Source: an uncultured Bryobacterales bacterium (GTDB lineage: Bacteria > Acidobacteriota > Terriglobia > Bryobacterales > UBA6623). From it: a DNA stretch of 64,000 nucleotides. Made by a program: the position numbers and the translations under genes. Below, one piece after another: positions 18,146 through 28,963 of the stretch (positions are counted from its first letter, which is position 1; every line of letters begins with the position of its first letter). The notes under the pieces are model-generated. The model saw only the letters and a program-made list of their open reading frames with translations, did no database searches and was not told the origin of the DNA. The DNA is taken from NCBI GenBank assembly GCA_951813065.1, contig CATOTH010000002.1, forward strand, positions 620,001 through 684,000, given 5' to 3'.

Positions 18146-19345
18146 CTAAGTCCTCCCGACCTCGCGAACCTCGCGTTCGCTGCGCAATTCATAGGTCCGC
18201 CCACGCCAGGAGATCCGCCTTGTCATCCCCGAGCGGAGAAACGCGTAAAGCCAGATCCAGGTTGCCAGCGGCGTCATCCAGAAATAGGCCCAGCCGTACC
18301 GCTCCAGCCATGCTTCCCGGTCCGGGAACACCAAGGCGCACGCGTAGGCCCGCATGCCGCCAATCGCCATGCCCGGCACAACGATCGCGAGCAGCGCCCC
18401 CAGTCCGATCCAGTTGCCGTTCAGCAACTGCAGCACGCACAGCAGTTGCGCCGTGCAGTAGAGGATGTGGGTGACGCAACCGCCGATCCACATTCGGAAT
18501 CGATAGACGCGGGTGATCGTGAGTTGCCGCACAGTCCAGTGCAGGAACTCTGGCCTGGTGCACTGTCCGATTGTTGGCACCATGGCCTCCGGAACGAAAC
18601 GGATTCCGAGGTTCGCCGATTGCATTGCGTCGCTCAGGCGGTAGTCGTCGCTGACCGCCCCTCGCCAGTGGTTCGGGACTTGCGCCGCGTCAAAGGACTC
18701 GCGCCTTACTGCCGTTCCGCCACCCCAGGCGAAGCTGCGGTCCTGAGTGTCCAGGATCGTTGCGATTGCCGAGTCCCACACACTCCGCATCAGGGGCCAG
18801 AAGCCGCCCTCCACTGGAAAATGCCAGCGGAACGCGGTCGTCGCTCCCAGCGTGAGGTCTTCGAGGGGGGCGACAAGCTTTCGCAACCAGTCCGGAGGGA
18901 CCTGACCATCGGAATCCGCGAACACGAAGACCTCCGCCCCGTCGCCCGCCGCTGCGACCGCAGCGGTCAAGTTGTGAATCTTCTCTCCGATTTCCGAGGA
19001 GGGCTCGCCCGCGATGACGAGACTGCATGACTGACCCAGTGTGGCGCGGACAACCTCCAGCGCCGGGTCGTACGGGTCGCTGCAACAGACGATGAGCTCG
19101 AAAGACGGGTAGTCTTGGCTCGCGAGCGATCCCAGGTTCGAGGCCAGCCCGGTCTCGACACCCTTGACGGGGACGATCAGAGCCACCGACGGCCATCTTG
19201 AAGGCGGCTCTTGCGGCGGTTCTCGGGTGCGATCCTCGACGTACTCCAGGAACCGGCGGCCCCGCTTCACTGACATCAGCGCGACCACGACGGCTACCAG
19301 GCTCACCGCCCAAAAAAGCGTGTCAAGCAAGTGGGAGCATAGCAT
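18146..19345 (-). CDS. Glycosyltransferase family 2, ceramide glucosyltransferase/HpnI-like
   Basis: A 399-aa membrane GT-A glycosyltransferase. It has an N-terminal anchor (about 8-25), the nucleotide-sugar region from VALIVPVKG (about 53), the FADSDG (D-x-D) metal site around 143-148, GGGTAVRRESF, and the late DDYRLSDAMQ and Q/RxxRW-like segment. Three or four C-terminal transmembrane helices follow. The arrangement resembles hopanoid HpnI and ceramide glucosyltransferases. The open frame extends to 20536, but that part is antisense to the carboxyltransferase gene, so ATG 19345 is used. It is divergent from that gene with 51 bases between. No other hopanoid genes are present. Confidence 0.8.
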   Translation of the reverse strand: MLCSHLLDTLFWAVSLVAVVVALMSVKRGRRFLEYVEDRTREPPQEPPSRWPSVALIVPVKGVETGLASNLGSLASQDYPSFELIVCCSDPYDPALEVVRATLGQSCSLVIAGEPSSEIGEKIHNLTAAVAAAGDGAEVFVFADSDGQVPPDWLRKLVAPLEDLTLGATTAFRWHFPVEGGFWPLMRSVWDSAIATILDTQDRSFAWGGGTAVRRESFDAAQVPNHWRGAVSDDYRLSDAMQSANLGIRFVPEAMVPTIGQCTRPEFLHWTVRQLTITRVYRFRMWIGGCVTHILYCTAQLLCVLQLLNGNWIGLGALLAIVVPGMAIGGMRAYACALVFPDREAWLERYGWAYFWMTPLATWIWLYAFLRSGMTRRISWRGRTYELRSEREVREVGRT

Positions 19346-19396
19346 GCTGCCCGGCGGTACGGACCGGCCTGGCACCGTGATAGGGTGTTGATGCCG

Positions 19397-20947
<1,551 letters not shown>

Positions 20948-20970
20948 GGCAGCATTGCCGTGCCGCGAGA

Positions 20971-21390
20971 CTAGTTGCCTTCGAGTCGGCTGAAGAAAAA
21001 GGCCCGCTCGGCGGCAGCAGTCTCAGGAGCGTCCGAGCCGTGGATGGCGTTCTTCTCGATATCGGTGCCGTAGAGGTTTCGCAACGTACCGCGGGCTGCC
21101 TCGCATGAGTTCGTGGCGCCCATGACATCGCGTAGCGCCGCGATCGCGCCCTCACGCTCGAGCACCATCGGCACGATCGGTCCGGAGGTCATGAACTGGA
21201 CGAGGCTCTCGTAAAACGGCCGGGCGCGGTGCACGGCGTAGAACGCGCGGGCTTGCGAATCGCTGAGCGAGAGTTTTTTCATCACCACGATCGTGAAGCC
21301 TTCCTTTTCCAAACGGGCGATGATGTGTCCCGTGTCGCCCGCGGCGACTGCGTCCGGTTTGATGACGGCGAGGGTACGCTCGGTCGGCAT
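20971..21390 (-). CDS. ndk: Nucleoside diphosphate kinase
   Basis: Balances NTP pools by phosphate transfer through a phosphohistidine. 139 aa, standard length. KPDAV (11-15), the Kpn-loop region, and the phosphorylated His117 in NAIHGSD are intact. It is third in a minus-strand run sucC-sucD-ndk, 54 bases after sucD. Succinyl-CoA synthetase makes ATP or GTP, so the pairing is metabolically sensible. Confidence 0.95.
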   Translation of the reverse strand: MPTERTLAVIKPDAVAAGDTGHIIARLEKEGFTIVVMKKLSLSDSQARAFYAVHRARPFYESLVQFMTSGPIVPMVLEREGAIAALRDVMGATNSCEAARGTLRNLYGTDIEKNAIHGSDAPETAAAERAFFFSRLEGN

Positions 21391-21444
21391 AGTTTCGGTG
21401 TTCCACTCCTTGCGGTTAGCTTCGTGCGGTGTCGTTCCGCCCGG

Positions 21445-22308
21445 TCATAGCGCCGCGGCCAGTGTCGAGCCCAGATCGGCAGGTGTCGGAGCCACTTCGA
21501 TGCCCGCGGCTTCCAGGGCGGCTTGCTTGGCCCGGGCTGTGCCCTTGCCGCCTGAAATGATTGCCCCGGCATGGCCCATGCGACGGCCTGGGGGCGCTGT
21601 CGCTCCCGCGACGAATCCAACCACGGGCTTGGTCACATGGCCCTTGACGTATTCGGCCGCTTCTTCCTCGGCTGTGCCGCCGATTTCTCCAATCATGATG
21701 ATCCCGGTCGTCTCGGGGTCGCTGTTGAACAATTCCAGGACATCGATGAAATTCGTGCCGATCACCGGGTCTCCCCCGATCCCCACGCACGTGGACTGTC
21801 CGATGCCGAGGCCTGACAGTTGGCCGACGGCCTCGTAGGTCAAGGTCCCTGAGCGGGAGACGACGCCCACCGACCCCGGCTTGTGAACTTGGCCGGGCAT
21901 GATGCCCAGCTTGCATTTTCCCGGGGAGATGACGCCGGGGCAGTTCGGCCCGATCAGCCGTGTCCGGCTGCCCCGCAATGCATCGGCTACCGCGACCATG
22001 TCCCGCACCGGGATGCCCTCCGTGATGCAGGCGACCAATTCGATCTCCGACTCGATCGCCTCCAGAATCGCATCCGCCGCTCCACTCGCCGGAACGAAGA
22101 TCAAGGAAGCATTGGGGTCGGTCCGAGAGACTGCATCGCGCATCGAGTTAAACATGGGAAAGCCGAGGGCCTCCCCTCCGCCGCGACCCGGATGGACTCC
22201 GGCGACGATCTTGGCGCCGAATCGCTGGCACTGCTCTGCATGGAACAGGCCTGCGCGGCCGAGGCCCTGCACTACAACCCGGGTGTCGTCGGTTACCAGA
22301 ATGCTCAT
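21445..22308 (-). CDS. sucD: Succinyl-CoA synthetase, alpha subunit
   Basis: TCA-cycle enzyme; the alpha subunit binds CoA and carries the phosphohistidine. 287 aa. The Rossmann CoA-binding domain is at 1-125 ([10 protein letters not shown]), followed by [19 protein letters not shown] (about 120-138). The active-site His lies in [18 protein letters not shown] (about 247-264). It starts four bases inside sucC, so translation is probably coupled. ndk follows. Confidence 0.95.
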   Translation of the reverse strand: MSILVTDDTRVVVQGLGRAGLFHAEQCQRFGAKIVAGVHPGRGGGEALGFPMFNSMRDAVSRTDPNASLIFVPASGAADAILEAIESEIELVACITEGIPVRDMVAVADALRGSRTRLIGPNCPGVISPGKCKLGIMPGQVHKPGSVGVVSRSGTLTYEAVGQLSGLGIGQSTCVGIGGDPVIGTNFIDVLELFNSDPETTGIIMIGEIGGTAEEEAAEYVKGHVTKPVVGFVAGATAPPGRRMGHAGAIISGGKGTARAKQAALEAAGIEVAPTPADLGSTLAAAL

Positions 22309-23474
22309 TGCTCGTTGTGCTGGACGGCGCGTGCCACGGCCTGCTCGGCGGCCGCCTTCATGTCGGCTGCGACCGCGAAATCAAGGCCCGAACTCTCCAG
22401 GATCTCCCGTCCCCGGTCGACGTTTGTACCTTCTAGGCGCAGGACCATCGGGACGTCGATGTCGAGTTCCTGGGCCGCGGCGACAATGCCCTCTGCAAGC
22501 ACGTCTACCTTGAGGATGCCGCCGAAGATGTTGATCAGGATCGCCTTGACGTTGGAATCGGACAGAATGATGCGGAATCCGTGCTTGATTTGGTCCTTGT
22601 TGGCACCGCCACCGACGTCGAGGAAATTCGCGGGCATCCCACCGGCGTACTGGATGATGTCCATCGTGGCCATCGCGAGGCCCGCGCCATTCACCATGCA
22701 GCCAACGTTTCCGTCCAGCTTGATGTAGTTGAGGCCCTGGTTGATTGCCTCGGTCTCGAGCGGCTCCTCCTCGTCCGGATCGCGCAGGGCGGCAAGGTCA
22801 GGGTGGCGGAACAGGGAGTTGTCGTCGATGTCCATCTTTGCGTCGAGTGCGACAGCGCGGCCGTCATCTGTCAGCACGAAGGGGTTGATCTCGATCAGCG
22901 AGGCGTCGGATTCTTCGTAGGTCCGGGATAGGGCCAGCATGGCTTGCACGGATGGGCCGAACGCCTCGCCCGTAATTCCCAGGCCGAATGCCAGGCGGCG
23001 GGCTTGGAAAGCGCGCATGCCGCCGGACCCGATGGTTTCCTTGAGAATGGCTTCGGGATTCTTCTCTGCGATCTCCTCGATGTCCATCCCGCCTTGGGCC
23101 GAGGCCATGAAGACCGGCTTGCCCGCAGCGCGGTCCATCACGATTCCAAGGTAGATCTCGCGGTTGATCGGCAGTTGCTCCTCGATCAACACGCGCTTGA
23201 CCTTGCGGCCTTGGGGGCCGGTTTGGTGGGTCACCAGGTTCATGCCGATGATGGTGGTGGCCTGTCTCTCGGCCTCGTCGGCGTTTCCGGCCAGCTTCAC
23301 TCCGCCACCCTTGCCGCGGCCGCCGGCGTGGATCTGCGCCTTCACGACCACGCTCCCGCCCAGCAATTCGGTGGCTTCCCGCGCCTTGCGGGCAGTGTTT
23401 GAGACAATTCCACGCGGAGTCGGAACACCGTACTTCCGCAACACCTCTTTCGCCTGATACTCGTGGACCTTCAT
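22305..23474 (-). CDS. sucC: Succinyl-CoA synthetase, beta subunit
   Basis: ATP-grasp subunit (389 aa), starting [30 protein letters not shown] binds the nucleotide (about 45-58), and the acidic [10 protein letters not shown]-type metal site lies near 206-216 ([19 protein letters not shown]). The C-terminal CoA-ligase domain has INIFGGI. It is the first gene of the run sucC-sucD-ndk. trpD lies divergently from it, its coding start 95 bases to the right. Confidence 0.95.
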   Translation of the reverse strand: MKVHEYQAKEVLRKYGVPTPRGIVSNTARKAREATELLGGSVVVKAQIHAGGRGKGGGVKLAGNADEAERQATTIIGMNLVTHQTGPQGRKVKRVLIEEQLPINREIYLGIVMDRAAGKPVFMASAQGGMDIEEIAEKNPEAILKETIGSGGMRAFQARRLAFGLGITGEAFGPSVQAMLALSRTYEESDASLIEINPFVLTDDGRAVALDAKMDIDDNSLFRHPDLAALRDPDEEEPLETEAINQGLNYIKLDGNVGCMVNGAGLAMATMDIIQYAGGMPANFLDVGGGANKDQIKHGFRIILSDSNVKAILINIFGGILKVDVLAEGIVAAAQELDIDVPMVLRLEGTNVDRGREILESSGLDFAVAADMKAAAEQAVARAVQHNEQ

Positions 23475-23569
23475 GGGAAAGCCGCCCTTGGGGTACGATC
23501 AGATGGTCACCCCAGCCGCCCGAAACACCCACTATATCGACATTCGAAGCGGGGAGCGAACCGAGCGCC

Positions 23570-24607
23570 ATGTCCGCAGTTCAACACGCGCTGCATTGTG
23601 CGGCGGCCCGCCAAGACCTGAGCGAAAGGCAGGCCAATGCGGCGATGCTGGAGATCCTGCGGGGCGAATCCACGTCCGCGCTTACGGCCGCCTTCCTGGT
23701 GGCCCTGCGCATGAAAGGCGAGACGGCTGGCGAGGTGACAGGATTCGCGCGGGCGATGCGGGCGAGCGCCACCCATGTCCGACCGCGGAACACTCCTCCA
23801 GACCGACTGGTCGACACGTGCGGAACCGGTGGTGACGGCGGTGGCACGTTCAATGTCTCGACTGCCGCGGCGTTCGTCGTTGCGGGAGCGGGACTTGCCG
23901 TAGCCAAGCACGGGAACCGCTCGATTTCAAGTCGGTGCGGGTCGGCCGACGTACTGGAGGCGCTCGGAGTCAACGTCAAGCTCGATGCCGGTCAATCCGC
24001 CCGCGCCATCGACGAGACCGGTATCGGATTCCTGTTCGCTCCCAGCATGCATCCGGCGATGCGGCACGCCGGACCGATCCGGCGGGAGTTGGGAATGAGG
24101 ACGGTGTTCAACATGCTGGGGCCGCTCACGAACCCGGCGGCCGCGGCGATCCAGGTGATCGGGGTCTACGAGGACCGCATCGTGCCCTTGGCGGCACAGG
24201 CTCTCGCCCGTCTGGGTTCGAAGTGTGCCTTGGTCGTGCATGGCAGCGACGGCATGGACGAAATCACGCTGACTGGCACGACACGATTCGCTCACGTGCA
24301 TGCGGGCGGACTTCGCCACGGTACTCTCGGACCGGCCGATTTCGACTTGCCGCCCGCCAGCGCCGACGCGCTCGCGGGTGGCGGCCCCGAGAAGAACTCG
24401 GCAATTCTTCGCGCGGTCCTGTCGGGCGAGAAGGGGCCGGCCAGGGACATTGTCATCATCAACGCCGGGGCCGCGCTGCGAGTCGCGGGAACCGCTGGAA
24501 GCTGGGCGGAGGGCGCCGCGCTTGCCGCTAAGTCGATTGATTCCGGTGCGGCAGCCGCGAAACTGGCGTCCCTAGTCGCTTTTTCCCAACGTTTCGACGC
24601 AGCCTGA
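23570..24607 (+). CDS. trpD: Anthranilate phosphoribosyltransferase
   Basis: Second committed step of tryptophan synthesis: joins anthranilate and PRPP. 345 aa, normal. The helical N-domain is followed by the PRPP loop DTCGTGGDGGGTFNVSTAAAFV (about 82-103), KHGNRSISSRCGSADVLE, and NPAAAAIQVIGVY. The frame is open from 23399, but ATG 23570 is preceded by GGGGAG and gives the right N-terminus. No other trp gene is near, so the gene is scattered. It is convergent with the TPR gene 18 bases on. Confidence 0.93.
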   Translation: MSAVQHALHCAAARQDLSERQANAAMLEILRGESTSALTAAFLVALRMKGETAGEVTGFARAMRASATHVRPRNTPPDRLVDTCGTGGDGGGTFNVSTAAAFVVAGAGLAVAKHGNRSISSRCGSADVLEALGVNVKLDAGQSARAIDETGIGFLFAPSMHPAMRHAGPIRRELGMRTVFNMLGPLTNPAAAAIQVIGVYEDRIVPLAAQALARLGSKCALVVHGSDGMDEITLTGTTRFAHVHAGGLRHGTLGPADFDLPPASADALAGGGPEKNSAILRAVLSGEKGPARDIVIINAGAALRVAGTAGSWAEGAALAAKSIDSGAAAAKLASLVAFSQRFDAA

Positions 24608-24625
24608 GACCCGCTTGGGGGCACT

Positions 24626-25642
24626 CTAGGCGGTCTTGGCCTTTATGCGCTGGTCGAGCTTTTGAATTCCTCGCTGCAGCGCCTCCGCCCAGCGCGCGGG
24701 CATCCGATCGAAATGATCCTCGCCCGCCGCGCGCTTTCGATACACTTCACGAAGAATCTCCAGTGCCTTCTCGTGCTCCCCGACGGCCTTGTACATCGCC
24801 GCCGCCTCCAGCGGATATGTGAACGCCCGGGGGAATGCCTGCGCTAACGCATGGAACTCGCGGGCAGCGTCAAGGTAGCGCCGCTCCCTGCGGTAAGCAA
24901 GCGTTAGCAGCACCCGTGCGTCGCTACGGCTCGACTCGCCTTCCCGGGCCACACGCTCGATCATCGCCAGTCCCTTCTTCTTCTTTCCCCGGTAACCGCT
25001 CAAGGCGATCAGGGCCTTGAGCGCCCACGGCAAGCTTCCTAGCATGTACTCGTCCAGGCCCGCGACGAGTGTGCCGTCCACAAACTCGGGATAGAGTTCC
25101 GCGAGGCGGTAACTGAGTGCCTTGGCTCGCCGCCCGTTGGCGAGAGCCCTGAAGTAGTCCTTGCCGATCATGATTTCGAACGCGCCGCGCAAGGCGTGGA
25201 TGCGTGCCAGCGCGTGCAGCGCGCGGCGATCGGTGGTGTCTGCTTGCAGGAGGCGTTCGCAGAGCAGCTTGCCAGTCTGGAGAGTGTCCAGCAACGCCTT
25301 GTTGGCAGCTGGGTCGGGCTTGGGCTTGTCGCCCTCGTAGAATTCCGGGTCGTCGCGAAAAGCGCTGGTGTCGAGCAACCTGAGACGAGCGGTTTCCTTG
25401 TACAGCTGAGCCTTGGCTAGCAGGACGAATCCACCAGGATCTTCGGGCTCAAGTTCGACGAGCCGCCGGAATGAGTCGACCGCTTCCTTGTATTCGTGGT
25501 TGAAGTACTGGTCGTTGCCGACCGCGCGCCAATCGGAATCCGACGCCTGCACGGACCCGCAAACGGACAGCGCCAGAACACCTACCTGCACCCAGCGGAC
25601 GCCGCGGGGAGCGCTACTGCTAGTTGAGGACAAGCACCTCAT
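24626..25642 (-). CDS. TPR-containing protein, probably exported
   Basis: A 338-aa protein with a hydrophobic N-terminal segment (about 12-30, VQVGVLALSVCGSVQAS) that looks like a signal peptide. Helical repeats follow (about 35-75, 120-165, 205-310), with the tetratricopeptide pattern GNDQYFNHEYKEAVDSFRRL. The C-terminal tail is basic. Its start overlaps the end of the upstream methyltransferase by 23 bases, so the two are co-transcribed. The partners it binds are not known. Confidence 0.65.
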   Translation of the reverse strand: MRCLSSTSSSAPRGVRWVQVGVLALSVCGSVQASDSDWRAVGNDQYFNHEYKEAVDSFRRLVELEPEDPGGFVLLAKAQLYKETARLRLLDTSAFRDDPEFYEGDKPKPDPAANKALLDTLQTGKLLCERLLQADTTDRRALHALARIHALRGAFEIMIGKDYFRALANGRRAKALSYRLAELYPEFVDGTLVAGLDEYMLGSLPWALKALIALSGYRGKKKKGLAMIERVAREGESSRSDARVLLTLAYRRERRYLDAAREFHALAQAFPRAFTYPLEAAAMYKAVGEHEKALEILREVYRKRAAGEDHFDRMPARWAEALQRGIQKLDQRIKAKTA

Positions 25643-26315
25643 GCAGCGAATCCTGCATCAAATAAAAGTGTATGCCTTGGAACTGCGGGAACAGTGATTC
25701 CAGTTCTCTGACACTGAACTCCCGACTCGACTCGCGGTGGTCGGTCTCCTTGATCCAGAACGTGGAGGTCGAATCCACGTCGCAATTGACAACTGGAATG
25801 GTTGCCTCGGTGCTCTTTCTGTGGAAGAGGCACAGCATCGTGCCGTCGGGCCGCAAGATTTTCGCAAGGTGGGCGATTGTGGAGAGCATTGCGGCCTTGT
25901 CAAGGTGCTGGAGGACATCCCAGGCAAACACCCCGTGAAACGTATCGGGACGGAAATCCAGGTGGTTCCGCACGAACTCGCTGGCGGCCTGCCGCTCCAT
26001 CCCTGTCTCGTTCGCCGGGTTGGCGGCGCGGGCAGCGTCGAAGCTGTGTAGCAAGCTGGCGTTGTAGATGCTATGGCCCAGACTGCAAACAAGTGCCGGA
26101 GTCCGCTGGGAGAGCATGCCCAGATCGAGGATATTCAGACCTGTCGAATCCGCAAGCCGGTTGAAGAAGCATTGGATGCCGGGGCTTTTTCGGCGGATCC
26201 CCAAGGCGCCGCCCGCTGGCATGTTCGGATCCTGTTGGACTAACCGGCGCGGCTTGTGGTCCAGCTCCGGGTTCGTGACCACGGCCGGTTCAGGTCTCGA
26301 ACGCCACAGTCGCAC
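25620..26315 (-). CDS. Class I SAM-dependent methyltransferase-like protein
   Basis: A 231-aa protein. NILDLGMLSQRTPALV resembles motif I of Rossmann methyltransferases. FHGVFAWDVLQHLDKAAMLSTIAHLAKILRPDG (about 107-138) resembles motifs IV and V. The start is GTG 26315, near a GGGGGA ribosome site; a shorter start near 26222 is possible. The substrate is unknown. It is translationally coupled to the TPR gene below. Confidence 0.7.
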   Translation of the reverse strand: MRLWRSRPEPAVVTNPELDHKPRRLVQQDPNMPAGGALGIRRKSPGIQCFFNRLADSTGLNILDLGMLSQRTPALVCSLGHSIYNASLLHSFDAARAANPANETGMERQAASEFVRNHLDFRPDTFHGVFAWDVLQHLDKAAMLSTIAHLAKILRPDGTMLCLFHRKSTEATIPVVNCDVDSTSTFWIKETDHRESSREFSVRELESLFPQFQGIHFYLMQDSLHEVLVLN

Positions 26316-26488
26316 TGGTCCGGTCCCCCTGCCCTAGTCCACTTCCATTGGCGGCCCGCAAGTCAACTGGCCGCTCGCAACGAACCGCCGTGGGCGCCAG
26401 CCGCCATTCAGTCGATTCCCACTCTCCTTCGATCCTGACTGATTGCCCAAGCTTCAAAGCGTTGCGGCCACGGTCGAGCGGTTCAATC

Positions 26489-27088
26489 TTACGTCACGCC
26501 TCGTTGCGGGGTTGCTGCCGGCCGTTGAGCGGGTGGCTCGTTCGCGCGGATCGTCGGTTTCGCCTGGACGGGCTGCGCCCGAGCGGGGCGCGGTGCCGGC
26601 GTCGGCTGTTCCTGCGCTGGCTGTTGGGTCGACGCGGGCTTGACGGGGCGGACATCACTCGTTCCACAAAACGTTCCGCCGTCCTCGATGACGATTCGGC
26701 CGGTGACCAGGTCCCCGTTCAGACGGCCGGTTGCGGTGATTTGAGTCCGCTCGCTGACCTGTGCCTTGCCGGCGAATTCTCCCTGGATGACGAGCGATCG
26801 CGCCTGGATGTTTGCCTTCACCTTGCTGGTCGTCCCGATCACCAGCATGTTCTTGGGAATGTCGATCCCACCCTCGACCTGGCCGTCGATTACCAGATCC
26901 TCGTCGCTGTGAATGTCGCCCTTGAACTTGGCCGACTTCCCGATTCGGGACGACCCCGAGACCCGGGCATCCCTCGTGGGTCGGTCGACAGGCCGAGGTG
27001 CGGATGCCGGGCCCGCTGGCGGGGCCGACTGCGGTGTCTCCACGGGCACTGCGTCAAGCTGCTGGTCTGGGTCTTTTCGGCCCCACAT
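26489..27088 (-). CDS. Bactofilin
   Basis: Polymer-forming cytoskeletal protein of 199 aa. The core beta-helix domain (about 43-150) has the bactofilin pattern GKSAKFKGDIHSDEDLVIDG, IQARSLVIQGEFAG and ATGRLNGDL. A Pro-rich N-terminal stretch precedes it, and an Ala/Pro-rich disordered tail of about 45 residues follows. Bactofilins localise at the membrane and shape cells or polar structures. A GGAGGA ribosome site precedes the ATG, and a sigma70 promoter lies 79 bases upstream. Confidence 0.88.
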   Translation of the reverse strand: MWGRKDPDQQLDAVPVETPQSAPPAGPASAPRPVDRPTRDARVSGSSRIGKSAKFKGDIHSDEDLVIDGQVEGGIDIPKNMLVIGTTSKVKANIQARSLVIQGEFAGKAQVSERTQITATGRLNGDLVTGRIVIEDGGTFCGTSDVRPVKPASTQQPAQEQPTPAPRPARAQPVQAKPTIRANEPPAQRPAATPQRGVT

Positions 27089-27166
27089 GAATCTTCTTCC
27101 TCCGGCTTTCTCGCTCTGCGACGTCTCGACTCAGCGTGAGCGGCACGTAACCGTTAGCGGTAAATC

Positions 27167-27195
27167 ATTATAGCCGTTATGCCCAATGCGCCCAA
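27167..27195 (-). promoter_or_regulatory. Sigma70 promoter for bactofilin
   Basis: On the minus strand TTGGGC (27195-27190), 17 bases, then a consensus TATAAT (27172-27167), about 79 bases before the bactofilin ATG. Confidence 0.55.
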
Positions 27196-27373
27196 CCCCC
27201 GGCGGATTGCCGAGCCTCGCGAGGCGCACTCTGGCAGATCCAAGCGCACATGACCACGCCGCCCGCGCTGGACTCGTCTTCGGCGTGCGGTTTCCCTCAC
27301 AGCGTCGGCTCGCCCGGCACCAAGGAGCGTCCGCGGACCGCGCCTGCCACGCTGTACCCGAGTCCCGGCGATG

Positions 27374-28747
27374 TCAAACCGCCGTGACGAGCGGGAAATC
27401 ATCATTCGTCCGGGAGGCCCAATCAGAAATGAGTCTCCGGTGCTCGCGGAGTTCCGATTGGTAGGCCGGTTCGGCGACGAGATTGGTCATCTCACCAGGA
27501 TCCTCGTTGAGATCGAAGAACTGCTCGCGCCCGTCGCCGGTGTTGTAGATGACGTACTTGAATCGCTCAGTGCGCAGCATCCGGCCGGATACGCCATCGT
27601 CCCGGGCACCGCGTCCGAACGTTGTCTCCGCGACGACATACCGGCGATCCCAGGCCCGGGAAGAGCCGCGGGCGAGCGGCTCGACCGACTGGCCGTGTCG
27701 AGGGCCCGGCGGACTCTCCACCCCGGCCGCACCCAGGATCGTGGGCATCAGGTCGATACCCGTGGACACCAAGGCGTCCGAGGTCGTTCCGGGCTTGGAC
27801 GCAAGCGGATAAGCGATCACGAGGGGAACGCGCACGGCCTGTTCGTAGAGCACCTGCTTCTGGTTCCAGTGGTGGCTGGCAACGCCTTCTCCGTGATCGC
27901 TGGTGAAGATGACGATCGTGTTGCTCTCGCGGCCCGCATCGCGGAGACCGTCCAGCACTGTGCCGATTTCCCGATCAACCTTCTCGACCAGACGGTAGTA
28001 GCCCCAGATGTACTGTCTCCAGTCCAAGTCGCTCCATTCGGCCGTCGGGTAGTGGAAGTCTCGGTTTTTCGCTTGAATTGTTCGGATCGCGGCTGGCTCA
28101 CTTTCTGGAATCTCGAAGTTCTCAGGAACCGGCGGCAGTTCGGACGGATCGTCGGGCGGCTGTGGGATCGGGCCTTGGGGAAGATCCTGCTGCCGCGCAA
28201 GCTGGCAAACGTCGTGCGGATTCAAGAACGAAGCAGTGGCGAAGAAGGGTTTCTCGTGCTGGGTCCTCAGGAATTCGACGGTGCTTTTCGCCGTTTCGGT
28301 ATCGCTGCGCGCACTGCTGGTAACGGCGTAGCCCGCCTCTTCCAGAGATGTCCCGACATGCCACTTGCCGAAGTAGGCTGTGTCATACCCGGCGGCTTGC
28401 ACCAGCTTGCCGAGCATCGGATACCCGCGGTTCAGCTTCGTGCCATTCGTAGGAGTCCCGATCTCGTGCGGATAGCGGCCAGTCTGAATGCTCGAACGGC
28501 ATGGCAGGCAGAGCGGCTGGGTGACGTAACTGCGTGTGAATCGGACGCCGCGTGCCGCAATCCGGTCCATTGCAGGTGTCTCCAAGTGCGGGTTGCCAGT
28601 ACAGCTCATGGCTTCGTCGGTGTGCTGGTCCGTCATGATGAGCAGCACGTTCGGCCGATCGGAGGAGGCACGCCGAGAGCATCCGAGAAAGGTCACGCCG
28701 ACCAGTCCGGCCCCCCGCACGAACATGCGTCGGTTCAATGTGCTCAC
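27374..28747 (-). CDS. Tat-exported sulfatase
   Basis: A type I sulfatase family protein of 457 aa. A twin-arginine leader (LNRRMFVRGAG) comes first. NVLLIMTDQHTD (about 33-44) is the metal-binding start. The formylglycine motif Cys80-Leu-Pro-Cys-Arg84 is the CxPxR signature, with Cys80 modified. SSIQTGRYPHE follows, and DHGEG is present later. It would hydrolyse sulfate esters, perhaps of polysaccharides, in the periplasm. The start is GTG with GGAGGT about 12 bases before it. The acceptor substrate cannot be told from sequence. Confidence 0.85.
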   Translation of the reverse strand: MSTLNRRMFVRGAGLVGVTFLGCSRRASSDRPNVLLIMTDQHTDEAMSCTGNPHLETPAMDRIAARGVRFTRSYVTQPLCLPCRSSIQTGRYPHEIGTPTNGTKLNRGYPMLGKLVQAAGYDTAYFGKWHVGTSLEEAGYAVTSSARSDTETAKSTVEFLRTQHEKPFFATASFLNPHDVCQLARQQDLPQGPIPQPPDDPSELPPVPENFEIPESEPAAIRTIQAKNRDFHYPTAEWSDLDWRQYIWGYYRLVEKVDREIGTVLDGLRDAGRESNTIVIFTSDHGEGVASHHWNQKQVLYEQAVRVPLVIAYPLASKPGTTSDALVSTGIDLMPTILGAAGVESPPGPRHGQSVEPLARGSSRAWDRRYVVAETTFGRGARDDGVSGRMLRTERFKYVIYNTGDGREQFFDLNEDPGEMTNLVAEPAYQSELREHRRLISDWASRTNDDFPLVTAV

Positions 28748-28963
28748 GATCGTTCGGACCTCCAGTCCAGCTGTCTGGTTTGCACCATTCTCGCAAAGCC
28801 ACCTCAGTGAACCGCGCCCGTGAGACGGATGCGGGCCAGTTGAAGTGCCCCCCAGCAGGTACCAACTCCAGCCTCCCTTTGCCCAGGCCGGTTGGCGTCG
28901 ACAAGACCGATGGTGACGGCTGTTCGTTGACGCCCGGATCGATCCGACGGTACACTCGGCGAC

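Noticed and set aside
27371-28810. Plus-strand frame of 479 residues opposite the sulfatase
   Set aside because: Shadow frame; the minus strand has a complete sulfatase with catalytic Cys and Tat leader.
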